Shown here: positions 22,698 to 33,985 of the stretch, in pieces
Numbering within the stretch: the first letter of the stretch is position 1
Layout: the number at the start of each line of letters is the position of its first letter
Assembly: GCA_001792895.1 (NCBI GenBank)
Contig: MARA01000042.1
Coordinates: 1 to 64,000, forward strand
Direction: 5' to 3'
Source: Lentinus brumalis
Lineage: Eukaryota > Basidiomycota > Agaricomycetes > Polyporales > Polyporaceae
DNA: 64,000 nt
The notes under the pieces: generated by a model
Database searches by the model: none
Told to the model about the DNA's origin: nothing
The model's input: only the letters and a program-made list of their open reading frames with translations
Translations under genes and position numbers: made by a program

Positions 22698-24314
22698 CTA
22701 AAGGCTCTTGTCAACCGTGCCGGCCATTTCCCTGTGGATGTCCAATTCGACGGGCGTAGGCTTCAAACCGTCGATAATCTCCAATGCCCCCACGCTGTCC
22801 CTGATCTTCTCGAGCTCCTCAGCAGGGATAGTCTTGAGATGGACGTCGGGGGTATACGCCGTTGTGAGCGGCCTCCCGATGGCCTGCCTTGCCGTAGTGA
22901 GCACCGAGATCTCGTCCCCGGCCGCCTGCTCGTTGAAATGCAGGTACTCTAAGTTCGGAAGGAGGACGGGGCGCACGACCTCCCGGCCGCCGTTCTTCTC
23001 CCTCCAGGAGCGGAGGTAGGCGTCCGTCTGCGACTGCGTCCAGTACTGGGTCGGGTCCTGGCAGAACACATCCAGGATGGTGCGCTTCACGTCCACGACC
23101 TTCAGCATCTTGATGCGCGGCATCGACTCCAGCCACAGCACCACCACACGCATGGTCTCGTCCGACGTCGGCATCTTGAGCCTGGAGAGCGAAAGCAGCT
23201 GCAGCTCGGGGAACATACCCGCCATCATGCTAAGCAACTGACTGAAATCCGGTCCACCAACATGAACGATGGTGAGCGCCACGAGGCGTGGGGCGTGAAT
23301 GTGCTCGAGCATGTTGATGGAAAAGGCGCAGTTCACATCCCCGATGATAAGCTCGCGGAGATTGGACATCTTCACGCGCTGGGCGCCGGCGACTGGACGG
23401 TGCGTCGGACCAGCGGCCCACAGGGCGAGCCTGTACAGCGCAGGAGACGTGTGGAGCATCTCACTGAACCTCTGGGTGGTGGGACATGACTGAATGCACA
23501 TCCTGCGGAGCTCAATTATTTGGAAGTTCGTCAGATGGAGCTTAGCGAAGTCGAAAGACACGCCGTCAAGAGAGAGCCAGCGAAGCTTCGGAGTGGGATG
23601 CACGCTGATCGGGATGGGAGAGTTCGCCTGCTCGGGCGGCAACAAGTAGGGCTTGGAGGGTCGATGGACTTCGAACCGTTCAAGGAGCGTCGGAGGGCCG
23701 GCAATTGCGAACCGCTTCATGAAGTGCTCGACCAGCTCAATGGAATCGAACCTCGTGACGAGGTTGCGAATCTGAGAGACCTTGGGCAGAAGGGCGCTGA
23801 GGAGGTGGTCGAGCTGAGCGACGGTCAAAGGAGGGCATTTCTTGCCTAATCGGCTTAAGTGCTCCTTGTCGCCGAAACGGATGTCCAGAGGCGAGGTACC
23901 CGCGCGATCGAGGAAGGCGAGAGATCGCTGCCATGGGTAGACGTCGAGGAACCAAATGGATTTCCAGAGGCTCTGGTCGGCAATCGCAACCTCCCGGAAG
24001 TGCCTGCAGGTCGCGGTCAGGGACCGCCGGGTGTGGTTGACCTCGAAGGGACCCGGCACACTCCCGACAACGTATCGGAAGACTGCCATGAGAATCTCAG
24101 TGGGAAGCTGGCGTATGGGGAAATTGCGCCAGACCACGAGCTTACGCGAGATGCGGGCACCGTGGAGATCTTTCTCCACTTCAAGACTGACGCGGCCAAG
24201 CTGCTTGAGACGTTCCTCGAGCTGTGTGATGCGTGTGTCGATCAACCGCAGACTGTCTCTCAACTCTTGCTGGGTCTTGCTGCTGAACACGATGGCCTTC
24301 GTAGGCTCCGGCAT
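22698..24314 (-). CDS. F-box protein with N-terminal coiled coil
   Basis: Single open frame of 538 residues from the ATG at 24314 (MPEPTKAIVF). Longer upstream reading would need a non-ATG start. Residues about 10-55 form a heptad-like coiled coil (LIDTRITQLEERLKQLG), followed directly by an F-box (RQLPTEILMAVFRYVVGS, about 70-90). The remainder has leucine-rich, irregular repeats of the type seen in large basidiomycete F-box families, ending KSL. By family, the F-box would dock to Skp1 of an SCF ubiquitin ligase while the C-terminal part selects a target; the target is unknown. It is convergent with the MYND gene. Confidence 0.82.
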   Translation of the reverse strand: MPEPTKAIVFSSKTQQELRDSLRLIDTRITQLEERLKQLGRVSLEVEKDLHGARISRKLVVWRNFPIRQLPTEILMAVFRYVVGSVPGPFEVNHTRRSLTATCRHFREVAIADQSLWKSIWFLDVYPWQRSLAFLDRAGTSPLDIRFGDKEHLSRLGKKCPPLTVAQLDHLLSALLPKVSQIRNLVTRFDSIELVEHFMKRFAIAGPPTLLERFEVHRPSKPYLLPPEQANSPIPISVHPTPKLRWLSLDGVSFDFAKLHLTNFQIIELRRMCIQSCPTTQRFSEMLHTSPALYRLALWAAGPTHRPVAGAQRVKMSNLRELIIGDVNCAFSINMLEHIHAPRLVALTIVHVGGPDFSQLLSMMAGMFPELQLLSLSRLKMPTSDETMRVVVLWLESMPRIKMLKVVDVKRTILDVFCQDPTQYWTQSQTDAYLRSWREKNGGREVVRPVLLPNLEYLHFNEQAAGDEISVLTTARQAIGRPLTTAYTPDVHLKTIPAEELEKIRDSVGALEIIDGLKPTPVELDIHREMAGTVDKSL

Positions 24315-26266
24315 GGCACTCAAAGCGTGGCGAAGAACCTCGTCCGTCCACCAGAGTGCGTACACGCGTTCCGGTGGCCAGTCCAATTGGGAGGCGTGCT
24401 GGAGCGACCAGTATCAGCATCGCAGATATTGTGAATAGAGGGACTCGGACATGTGCGCACCCATAGACGATGCGAGGCTGATACTGAACCTGAGCCATGT
24501 TGCACAGATTGTGCGGTGGTTGACTGACGAGTGGCGAGAAGGGAGGAGGGAGGTGTGCGAAGAATCTGGATGGTCCATATCAGATGAGGGGTTTTATGTA
24601 GGAAACCAGACGAATGCTTTGACATTGAGCACAGCGGAAAAGGAGGCGCTTTGACCGAGCCAATGGTCGGGATGGAGCTTTGACCAGATGGTCAGAATGA
24701 ATGACGTGACGGCCTTCTTCTGTTCCGCTTCATCTCGTTTTTAGCATGGAGTGGCTCATAATCAAGACGCACCTTCCGGTAGCTCGGCAATGCGTGGATC
24801 AGGCCTTAATCGTCTCCTACACCTCCTCGTCAAGTGACACCTCCACGCCGTCCACCTCCACCTACAAAACCACGATTTCAAAGCTAGAAAATCGAACATC
24901 GCAGCGTCCCAAGGATAGCATGGAGATCGGCGAGCTATAGATGGTGAGTGGCGTCGAGGAAGCGTAATAAGATTGCGCGCGCGCAACGTTCACGCCCGAG
25001 GGCGTGACGGTGAGAGCCATGGTGGACAACTTGCTGCAAAGTCCTTGGGTCTGGAACGAGTGTAATATATAAGACGTCAAGTGGCGCCGTAGACGAATGG
25101 AACAGATTCGAATGTCGCGCGTAAGTATCGACTCGGAGATACGATGTACTAAAGGACGGCTGTGTCAGATAGAGAGATGCGTTGTGGAAGACATACCTGC
25201 GAACGTACGAGCTATCGCCCAGGTATGCGCATCGCGGGTTAGCCACAGTGTGTCTCGTGGTTGCGGGACAGATGTTGACGAGTCCAGAAGGCGTCCTCAA
25301 TGAGCTGGGGTCTTGAGGCCCGAGGGTCTTGGCGCACCCCTCCCGGCGTCAAGCTGTTCCGCAGCCCCAGAGCAAGCGTGGTATTGTTCGGACATGCTGA
25401 GTCTGTCATCATCGACTGTATCTGCCTTACTCAAGTTAACATCATTACTGGCCAAGAATTTCTGGCTTTCTGACGAGTTCATCAGCCCACCGCTTGCTCT
25501 TCCGGTCTCTTGAAGAACCCTCCCGCTGCGGAGAAGCTTGAGGCTGTAAGTCTTTCTTCGAGCGACTGTAGCGGCGAGAACACAGTTAACGCGTGGAAAC
25601 ACCGCAAAATCAGGAGAAGGAATGAGAGCTGAAAGAAGGGGATGGGGATTGTCGACGTCGTTCTCGTGTTGCTGGCGCTTGCTCTGCCAAGAGTGACGGG
25701 ACACGATGTGATCATTTCACGTGCGAGCGTGACAGTTCGTGCTTTTCGGACGCGTCTGAAACGCCTCGCCCGCTCTCCCACTTCCCCTCTCGATGCTAGC
25801 TCTGCGGGGCTTATCGTCACCACTGCTATACTACCTTGGTGAGATTACGATACATATGCTATCGCCAGGACTTGATAGTTTGAAGTTTCCCCTTGCAATG
25901 ATTCCTTCTCGTTCCTACTGACCCCTACGCGTGCAGTGCGCTTTGTTGTTAGCTTCCCTTGTCTCCTACACAACGAGTCGCCAGCGAAAGGTAGGGCGCA
26001 AGACGTTACTGTTGTACGGTAGCAACCCGACCGTAGCCGAAGAGTCGCCGCTGTTCGTCATCTGGATTGTCACATACCAAGATACCCGGATCGCACACGA
26101 CGTGAGGAAGGTAAAGGTTGTTGCCAAAATTATGAGTCAATGTGTTATGCGCTCAGCAATGACATAGATGTACACGAAATGTCCGTATAGCTGCCTTCTA
26201 GGCATGCTCCAGTGATCGCCCGTCGTACACAATCAAACATCAATCTCCGCCTTGCGAATTCCCTGG
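24315..26266. other. No gene recognised
   Basis: Overlapping short frames on the minus strand at 25297-25823 include a hydrophobic stretch (FFQLSFLLLILRCFHALTV) but no recognisable domain or splice model. The rest shows nothing. Confidence 0.4.
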
Positions 26267-27243
26267 TCACAATGCCTTGCGAGCAACGACAGCATGGGGG
26301 TGGTAGTCGCCGCGACGCGCAGGGACACCAGCGATGATGGTCTCGATGCTGGTGAGGATGCTGGTGGGCGCGACTGGCAGCGCCTGAATAACGGTCCCAG
26401 TCACCGCCGACGCCGGGTTGCTGATAGTCGGCGTCGAGACCGGGAGCGAAGGCGACGGGACGCTGGCGGGCAGCGAGAGAGACGGTGCGCTCACAGGTAG
26501 TGAAGGCGAGGGCGCGTCGATCGGGACTGCAGGGACGCTCGGCGCACTCACAGGGAGTGAGGGCGCAGCGGCGAGAGGCGAGTTAACCGGAAGCGAAGGC
26601 CCACCGACGGCGGGTGCGCTGTCTGGAAGAGTGGGCACAGCAGCGGACGGCAGAGCGAGGGAAGGTGCGCCGACGGCGGGCAGGCTATCGGACCGCGCAG
26701 CGATGGAGGGCGCGGCGATTGAAGGAGTGCTCATAGTGGGCAGGCTCACAGGAAGCGAGGGCAGTCCGTTGGTAGGAAGTGCGTCGACGGGCGCACTGAC
26801 GGGTGCGCTGGCAGCAGGGATGGAAGGAGCTGCGACGGGCAGTCCCGAAGGGATGGTGACCGGGAGGCTGATCGCAGGTGCGTTGGCGGACAGGCCTAGG
26901 GGGATCGACGGCACGCTAACCGACGGAGCACTGACAGGCAGGCTCGAAGGTGCACTGACAGGCAGGCTCGGTGCGCTGACAGGCAGGCTCGAAGGTGCAG
27001 CGACAGGGAGGCTGATTGCAGGAAGCCCCTTGGACGGGATGACCGACGGCGCACCGACCAGCGGGCTAACCGAAGGGGCGCTGACTCCGCTCACCGGGAG
27101 CGAAGGGATAGCAGGGAGGCCTGACAGGAAAACCAGGTAAGTCTCGTAGTCACGACGAAGCATGACGTGCACTTACTCTGCGCACCAGCACAGACAGCGA
27201 GTACGACAACAGTCGCGAGGGTAGAGAACTTCGTGGTGAACAT
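26267..27243 (-). CDS. Secreted Ser/Leu/Pro/Val-repeat protein, copy 1
   Basis: Two exons (27177..27243 and 26267..27120) around a 56-bp intron encode 306 residues. Exon 1 is almost exactly a signal peptide (MFTTKFSTLATVVVLAVCAG, then AQ), with the intron at the presumed cleavage region. Exon 2 is low-complexity, built from SLPVSAPS-like units with interspersed APSI, VGAPS and IAAPSIAARSDS variants, and ends in a conserved tail (ARRGDYHPHA). No known domain. Secretion or cell-wall location is inferred from the signal peptide. Three further copies are at 31310-32325, 43730-44694 and 49661-50571. All four have the same intron position and similar promoters, and all are free of stops. Confidence 0.85.
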
Positions 27244-27346
27244 GGTGAGTATCACGAAAGGGTTTGAAGTTCGAGTAGTGGACTGGTGTGTGTGAGCAGA
27301 AGAGGCTGGGTTGTGAAGATGGAGATTCAGCAACAACGCTTGGCCT

Positions 27347-27383
27347 TATATACATTTCAGGCCCGCTCTTTGGTGAGCACCTC
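27347..27383 (-). promoter_or_regulatory. Conserved core promoter of copy 1
   Basis: TATATA about 104 bp before the ATG, preceded by GGTGCTCACCAAAGAGCGGG. The same block at the same distance occurs before all four copies. Confidence 0.65.
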
Positions 27384-28342
27384 CTGACAGGACTTCGCGG
27401 TTTCGACAGTGATTGCCTGCCGCACAGAAACTTGCTTCCGATACTCCTTCCGAGTGCGCCGTGCGTAGGTTTGTCCTGAGCCTGCGGTGCAGTGATTGGA
27501 CATCCTAATCCGATCCCCCATTTGCAGTCCAGATCATAACGGAGGTGACTTCTGCCCCAAACCGTTACTGCGGACATCTAGGTCCGTCTCAATATCGACG
27601 GTCCAGATCCAAACGGAGTCGTATTCTCGTGCAGTGTCGTTGGCCGTGCCTCGGCAGCAGTGGAGTACCTCCGCGGCCGCCGTCAGTAGCTGGCAAGAGT
27701 TGGTCGAAGTCGAAATCAAACGAGCCTGTCTCGGCGCTCCCGTTGCCATTTTCAGCGACCGAAGCTTCCGACATCGTGGCTACCGCGACGGATGGCGCCT
27801 CGAACATTGTTTCGACTGCGACGGACGCCATCTCCGGTAACGGGGCCAGCCGCGACGGATGCTGCCTTCGGGGCCGGTTCCGCTGCTACACACTCTGCAT
27901 CGAGTGCCGGGTCATCTGCGACCGATACCGCCTCGGGGATCGTTTTGAAGGTGACGGGTTCTGCTTCGGACGTCGCGTCTACTGCGACCAGTGTCGCCTC
28001 CAGCATCCTCGGTGATGCCGAATCGACTGCGTCGGACGCTGCTTCGGGTGCCAGCTCAACTGCGTCGGACGCCGGTGCTTTGTCCACTGTGTCGGATGTT
28101 ATCTCCGGCGGTGCCGTACCGAGCTCGACGCGTTCGATCGATGCGTTACCTGTAGCCAGTCAGGACCACAGAAGCGTTCGCGAAAGTACGTGTTGATACA
28201 CGGAATATAGTGTCATAAAGTATAATACAGTACACGGACGCTCGGAGCATCCGAACAATACGGCTTCGAGACCGCCGGTTTCTCTAGAGTACCTAGCGCA
28301 TGAGAACACAGTAGTCAACGTTATCATAACGAGTAGAAACGT
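27384..28342. other. Upstream repeat units and an Ala/Ser/Thr-rich frameshifted frame
   Basis: The first part carries copies of a GTCCAGATTGAAACGGA-like unit also seen upstream of the other secreted-protein genes. On the plus strand 27720-28196 reads as repeats such as IVSTATDAIS and TASDAASGASS, split over two frames with one shift near 27835. It may be a decayed low-complexity protein gene, but no start or domain could be assigned. Confidence 0.35.
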
Positions 28343-29712
28343 TCAACAAATCACACATCCCGAGGGAGCATAGTTGCCCCGGTATCCATACGGAGCGTAT
28401 CCGCCACCATATGTACCATAACCTGGACCGCCGGCGTACCCTGCTCCGTATCCGCTCCCGTAGTACGGCTGGTATCCATAGCCGGACCCCCCGGTTTGGA
28501 TGACCTCGACGCTGCGACCCCGATGGTGGTGGTCGTGGTGGTGGTGATGCCCATCGCGCGAATGCGAGCGACCACGTCGTTCATATGAATGCGAGTGATC
28601 ACGTCGTTCATGCGAATGGTGTCGAGGCCGCGTGACGACAACCGTTGAGCCTGGTGGAGCAGCAATCGAGCCTGCGGAAGGAGAGTACCCGCCATAGCCG
28701 CCGCCGCCGAGGTACCCAGGGCTGGACCCGGCGTATGAGACGGGCATGGAGGTTGAGGGGAGATAGGAACCATAGGATGACATGACGGGGCTTGGCGGGA
28801 ACGCGGTTGGTCCTCCGCCAACGAGACTTGTAAACTGATCCATTCCGCACGTTGATGATTAACTTCCGACGAGTCATTCAACGTCGACAATCAAGACACG
28901 TACCCTATCAGCTAGTACAGCTGCCGTAGCTGCTGCTGCCTCACACGCCGCTCGTTGACCGTATGCATCCATCGCGCGTCCGGAGTACTGCCATAAACGA
29001 GTGGCTGCCAACAATAGACGTGAGATCGGTGTTGGAATGTCAGGAGTAATGAGGTCGAGAGTACCTTCTGCTATAGCCATACCGATCAAACCCTCACGCT
29101 GCATCATGCGATCCGCGCTGAGGGGCGCATAGATCGACGAGTTATGCTTCCAGGTCCGGTAGACCTCGTAAGCTGCCGCTGCGCCGATATCGGCTGGTAG
29201 AACTTGAGTGAGAGGTTGCTATTGATAAAAGTGTCATACGTCAATAAACTCCGAGGCGTGGACGGGAACTGCACACTCGCCATGCCACTGTAGATGACGC
29301 TGTGCCAATAGCGTGCCGTGCGATGATCCACCCCGAGTCCGGAATAAGAGCCAATCCGGCCCATGACGGAGTTGTAGAGAGTGCTGAAAACGCAACATCT
29401 GAGTCATCGATAAGATCCAGGACACTTTGTGAACTTACGGGTCTGGGTTCAATGCATGTGCGTTATAAAAGTCGTATCCCGTCCCTAGTACAACAGCCGA
29501 TTAGAGTCACCACCTTTCGTGAAATGCGCAGTAGCGCAGGTGACTTACAGCTTGATTGTGGTTGGAAAGCTGGCATCGGAGGCGGTCCGAATTGGAACTA
29601 TAGACATGCATGTCAGTCAATCAAGCCAAGATAAAGTAGATTCGACAGATGGAACTCATACCTGTGAAGTCCCCCAACCCGGGACGGACGAGCGATAGTA
29701 GTCATATGCCAT
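28343..29712 (-). CDS. CipC/DUF3759-like protein with Gly/Tyr/His-rich tail and CaaX box
   Basis: Seven exons join in frame: 29662..29712, 29549..29597, 29439..29484, 29275..29383, 29065..29218, 28904..29004, 28343..28834 (333 residues). The ATG at 29712 follows a TATATAA element by about 60 bp. The middle (IGAAAAYEVYRTWKHN ... AIAEATRLWQYSGRAMDAYG) resembles the helical CipC/DUF3759 family linked to stress responses; that match is from memory and moderate. The last exon encodes a flexible tail with GGYGGY-type repeats and a His/Arg run (HHHHHDHHHRGR), and ends SGCVIC. Cys-Val-Ile-Cys fits a CaaX prenylation signal, so the protein may be lipid-anchored. The exon 4 donor (GTGCAG) is weak. Confidence 0.75.
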
Positions 29713-30724
29713 GACGGAAGGTGGTCGCGAGCTAGGATGTACAGTAGGTCTTCGCTCGGCGCAGCGCATTATATACATGTTACTGGGAGCGCCCAGATCG
29801 GCCGAGGCAGCGGAGACTCTGCAAGACCGGCCCCGGGAACCAAGACAAACTTTGACCCATCTCACCGTGCCGTGCCATGAGAGTGTCGATGACCGCTCGA
29901 TGACCTATCCGCCCGAAGGCGATAGAATTCAATAGAATTGAGAGAAAGCAGAAGACTCACTCAGGCTGGCAAATCGGGTCGCCGATGCTTCACTCCGTCC
30001 GGCACGGGGCCAAGAGAGGATAAGCATCGGGCGCGGTGCCTCGGATCTACTTAGCGCGAACTTCGCGAACGCGTGTGACGTCTCCGACCACCCGCAGTAC
30101 ACAGGTACTCCATCGTCCGTATCGCGTGGTTGCATGTAACTCTTGGCAGCGCTGGGTCATAGGTCCGGGATGAGAAAAACAGCATCATGACTTCGCTAGG
30201 GTCCTGAAGCGACGTGCTGTATGTAGAGGTAGTCAAAATAGCAGGAATCAATACTGAACGCCGTTGGGTCAGCAGACGCCCAGCGAGGATACACGGACCG
30301 ACGTTAGCACGCGGAATGAGCCGGGTGCCTGGAAGTTAGCCTCGGGCCTGCAAAGTTCGAACTGCTGACCATGCATTGCTTGCCAACTGGGTTGGCTCCG
30401 TATATCGCCCTTTGCTATCGTGTAGAACACCGTGTCTCAACTGCGACTCGACGCTGCACTCAGGCGACTCTTGACCAACCCTCATGACCAACTTGCAGTT
30501 GGAGGCGGACACGAATGCATCTCGCTGCCAGTTGGTAGCGTTGCAGCCCTCTTCACAGACGTCGACTACCCAGGGTATGATGCTGCCGCGGCCACGCTTG
30601 TACAGTCGCATAGCTTGCCGTCATTGGTGTGCTTTTAACACTGCTGAAGGTGGCTTACTCCGTGGCAGTCGGATGGGTGCTCGCCGTCGTGATTAGCTCA
30701 GGACACCCTGTCACCATTATAGGG
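29713..30724. other. No gene recognised
   Basis: Promoter region of the CaaX-tailed gene, with only short unmatched frames beyond it. Confidence 0.45.
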
Positions 30725-31309
30725 GACTCCCAAGGGCCTGAGGGTCCTGTCATTGCGATAGAGCCCGAGAGCGTGACCCGGCCTTCGTATGGCTGGAAAT
30801 AGTAAGGGGAGCGCTGGCAGGGCCTGGATTTCAATTGCGACCACCGATTTGGACGGCTGAGCCGACAGAAACATCCGCATAGCTAAGGCTTGCGACGTAC
30901 CGGCACATGGTGTTCGGGAGGGCTGTCGGATGTCACGAGCGCACCGGAACCGCGACTGGAGTAGATTGCGTTGGAGACTAGAAATCTGGAGTGCAGATTC
31001 GGACCGGTTTCAAAATGAACTGCGGGTAGTGCAGCGGACCAGGAATCGCACGTACGGGTACCGCACCACCGACTTCTGACGTACCTACGCCCGTCGCAAT
31101 TAGAAGGAGTGTCGGAAGCAACGCTCTGTGCGGCAGGCAATCAGTGTCGAAACTGAGAAGTCCCGCTAGGAGGTGCTCACCAAAGAGCGGGCCTGAAATG
31201 TATATAACGCCAAGCGTTGTTGCTGAATCTCCATCTTCACAACCCAGTCTCTTCTGCTCACACACCACACTCCATCACTCGAACTTCAAACCCTTTCGTA
31301 ACACTCACC
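30725..31309 (+). repeat. Duplicated upstream block of copy 2
   Basis: Reads, in inverted orientation, like 44695-45275 upstream of copy 3: GTCGGCTCAGCCGTCCAAAT, then a stretch around GAAATCCAGGCCCT, then the core promoter. This shows that duplication extended about 600 bp upstream of the coding sequence. Confidence 0.75.
31169..31206 (+). promoter_or_regulatory. Conserved core promoter of copy 2
   Basis: GGTGCTCACCAAAGAGCGGG followed by TATATA at 31201, 104 bp before the ATG, as in the other copies. Confidence 0.65.
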
Positions 31310-32325
31310 ATGTTCACCACGAAGTTCTCTACCCTCGCGACTGTTGTCGTCCTCGCTGTTTGTGCTGGTGCGCAGAGTAAGTGCACGTCATGCTTCGTCG
31401 TGACCACGAGACTTACCTGCTGTTTCTCTCAGACGTCCCTGCTATCCCTTCGCTCCCGGTGAGCGGAGTCGGGGCCCCTTCGGTTAGCCCGCTGGTCGGT
31501 GCGCCGTCGGTCATCCCGTCGAACGGGCTGCCTGCAATCAGCCTCCCTGTTGCTGCACCTTCGAGCCTGCCTGTCAGTGCACCTTCGAGCCTGCCTGTCA
31601 GTGCACCTTCGAGTCTGCCTGTCAGTGCTCCGTCGGTTAGCGTGCCGTCGATCCCCCTAGGCCTGTCCGCCAACGCACATGCGATCAGCCTCCCGGTCAC
31701 CATCCCTTCGGGACTGCCCATCGCAGCTCCTTCTATCCCTGCTGTCAGCGCACCCGTCAGTGCGCCCGTCGACGCGCTTCCTACCAACGGCGTGCCCTCG
31801 CTTCCTGTGAGCCTGCCCACTATGAGCACTCCTTCAATCGCCGCGCCCTCCATCGCTGCGCGGTCCGATAGCCTGCCCGCCGTCGGCGCACCTTCCCTCG
31901 CTCTGCCGTCCGCTGCTGTGCCCACTCTTCCGGTCAGCGCACCCGCCGTCGGTGGGCCTTCGCTTCCGGTTAACTCGCCTCTCGCCGCTGCGCCCTCGCT
32001 CCCTGTGAGTGCGCCGTTAAGTGCGCCGAGCGTCCCTGCACTCCCAGTCGACGCGTCTGCGCTCCCGCTCGGTGCGCTCTTGCCTTCACTCCCTGTGAGT
32101 GCACCGGCGGCAACGCTCACGGTCAGCGCACCCAATGGTGGCACACCCTCAATCACTCTTCCGGTCTCGACGCCGGCGATCAGCAACCCCGCGTCGACGG
32201 TCACGGAGAGCATCACCCGGGTCCTGCCCGTCAGGCCGACCGCCATCTTCACCCGCGTCGGCACTGTCACCGCCGGAATCCCAGCGCGTCGTGGCGACTA
32301 CCACCCGCACGCTATCATCGCTTGA
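31310..32325 (+). CDS. Secreted Ser/Leu/Pro/Val-repeat protein, copy 2
   Basis: Exons 31310..31376 and 31433..32325 with a 56-bp intron give 319 residues, the longest copy. The signal peptide is identical to that of copy 1. Exon 2 has three tandem SSLPVSAP units early (about 31558-31628) and ends in ARRGDYHPHAIIA. Length differences from its paralogues are multiples of three and fall within the repeat modules, so the frame is kept while the repeat number changes. It is convergent with a DnaJ gene 300 bp away. Function unknown; extracellular location inferred. Confidence 0.85.
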
Positions 32326-32626
32326 GGCGGGCTCCGATTACACGGCGATCAGGTCACGTCACTGTATGGCCGGATAGAATGAGTGCGAGAACACTTGTCT
32401 GTGTATAGCTGTCGTATAGATGTCACTCTCAGTCAGATTGAATTTGTCTAATATCACTGTCTCACATACCTTTCCTCGTGTGATCACACAGCCTCAGGCT
32501 GAACTTGCAGAAGGCGGGATACCAGCCTAGAGTCTTCAAGAAGTAACGGGTGCTCACGTGATGATGAACGACATTGTATCGAGGAGTAGTAGCATACACG
32601 CAAGTCCGCAGGACAGTGTGCGACAG

Positions 32627-33436
32627 CTACGATGGTTTACTCGACCGAGACGCGTCCAGAGCAAGCCTACTCTCGTCCGAGTTCTCGGGTGAGGGAGAAG
32701 AGTTCGGCCCTGTACTTGTATGACGTTGCTGCCTTGCCTGGGCCATTGCCCGGGTGCGAGTTGTGTAGTTTTGTACGACGAAAAGCGCGATAGCCTGAAT
32801 GACACGCACCGTTCAGCACGGCGTTCACTCTTGCATGGTAGACGCGAGATCATGGAGGAGCGATTGGCAGAAGCAGACACAACGATCGAACGTACCAGCA
32901 GCACCGCACCGAGCATCAGCCGCTCCTTCCATCTGTCATCCAGTCCAACATCCAATTCAGCCTTCCGCCTCTGTTTCGCGCGCCACATGGCCGTGCTGAG
33001 GTCGTGGTAGCTTGTCCTTGACCCCGTCCCGAAGCCTTCCGGGTCGGCACCATCCAGGGAGGCGGCGGGCTTCTTCCCGGAGAGAACAGCGTACGCAGAG
33101 GCGATGGCCTGAAAACGTGCGTGCGCGGCTTCCGGTGAGACACCTCCGGCGCGTGCAGCTGGTGAGTCCGGGTGGTATATTCGAACGAGGTCGTAGTCTG
33201 AGGTTATTGGTGAGTAGTCCGCTCCGGGGGTCAAGATGGTTGTATGTCCACGTACAGCGCGCTTTGACGTCTGCCCTAGTCGCGCTCTTCGGAAGATGGA
33301 ATATTTGATGAGGGCTTGGATGCGTGTTGGTCGGGAAGGGATACGGGTTTGCACTTGTAGACGCGGCTCTGGCGAAGACTTGAGCGCACCGGGGCCGTCG
33401 GAGAGACCGGAAAAGTTCGCTAGATAATCTATGCAT
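32627..33436 (-). CDS. Small J-domain protein with one membrane helix, probably mitochondrial
   Basis: Three exons (33256..33436, 32896..33197, 32627..32794) encode 216 residues. The N-terminus is Arg/Ser/Ala-rich (SLRRPRCAQVFARAASTS), like a mitochondrial targeting sequence. A J domain follows (HQIFHLPKSATRADVKAR, then YYDLVRIYHPDSP with the HPD tripeptide), and the first intron lies inside it. A single hydrophobic segment spans the second junction (LMLGAVLLAIALFVVQNY), followed by a polar tail. J proteins stimulate Hsp70 ATPase through HPD; the partner would be a mitochondrial Hsp70 if the targeting call is right. A fragment of this gene lies at 43411-43590 in the duplicated block. Confidence 0.85.
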
Positions 33437-33985
33437 GTCCAAAGAGACAAAAGCTACAGCTTGGAAGAGACGGCCAAGGTTCAGTTCGCAGAGACTCAGA
33501 GAGATGGTGGCGGTCGCCGGAAGAGTACTGAAGCGCTGGTATGTTCCTTCCTGCCCCTGATGAAGTTTGATTCTTGCACATTGACCATCATGCACTCAGA
33601 GATGTGAAGAGTACTCTGTATATACATCACATTCTGTGACACACGGAATGCTTTCACTGAACGTGTGTACTAGCGGCGTACCAACTGACGTCAACGTTCC
33701 TACTTCAACAGCGTCGAGAGGTGCACTTGGCGAGGGTCCAAACATCCAAGTTGTACTCAGGTGAGTGTTATTGTTCGGATGGTATGACCCAGCGACGACG
33801 AAAGCCTTCGTGAAGCAGCGATTCATGTTGCCCGGCGTTTGAGCCGTAACGTAATCGCCGCTGGACCCGCGCGGTCTGTAGGTTTGTCTTGCCCAGAGTC
33901 CACTACAGTGAGCTAGTCTATTCTCTCCATTCACTCTGGATCAGTTCATTCCCGCTGACCATGTCTATAGACAGGACACGCCAGT
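33437..33985. other. Divergent promoter region of the DnaJ and F-box genes
   Basis: The part next to the F-box start (TACAGTGAGCTAGTC-like and GACAGGACACGCC) is repeated upstream of the F-box copy at 43048. Nothing else recognised. Confidence 0.5.

Noticed and set aside
24315..24386. Upstream extension of the F-box gene
   Set aside because: The longer frame has no ATG; the first is at 24314.
26418..27140. Long plus-strand open frame (240 codons) opposite secreted-protein copy 1, with similar ones opposite copies 2-4
   Set aside because: It is the mirror of a GC-rich repeat exon, has no promoter or signal and changes with the repeat. The minus-strand genes explain it.
28343..28843. Gly/Tyr/His-rich frame ending in a CaaX box as a separate gene, possibly a pheromone precursor
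   Set aside because: It splices in phase to six upstream exons with a TATA box, and at 160 residues it is far longer than basidiomycete pheromone precursors.
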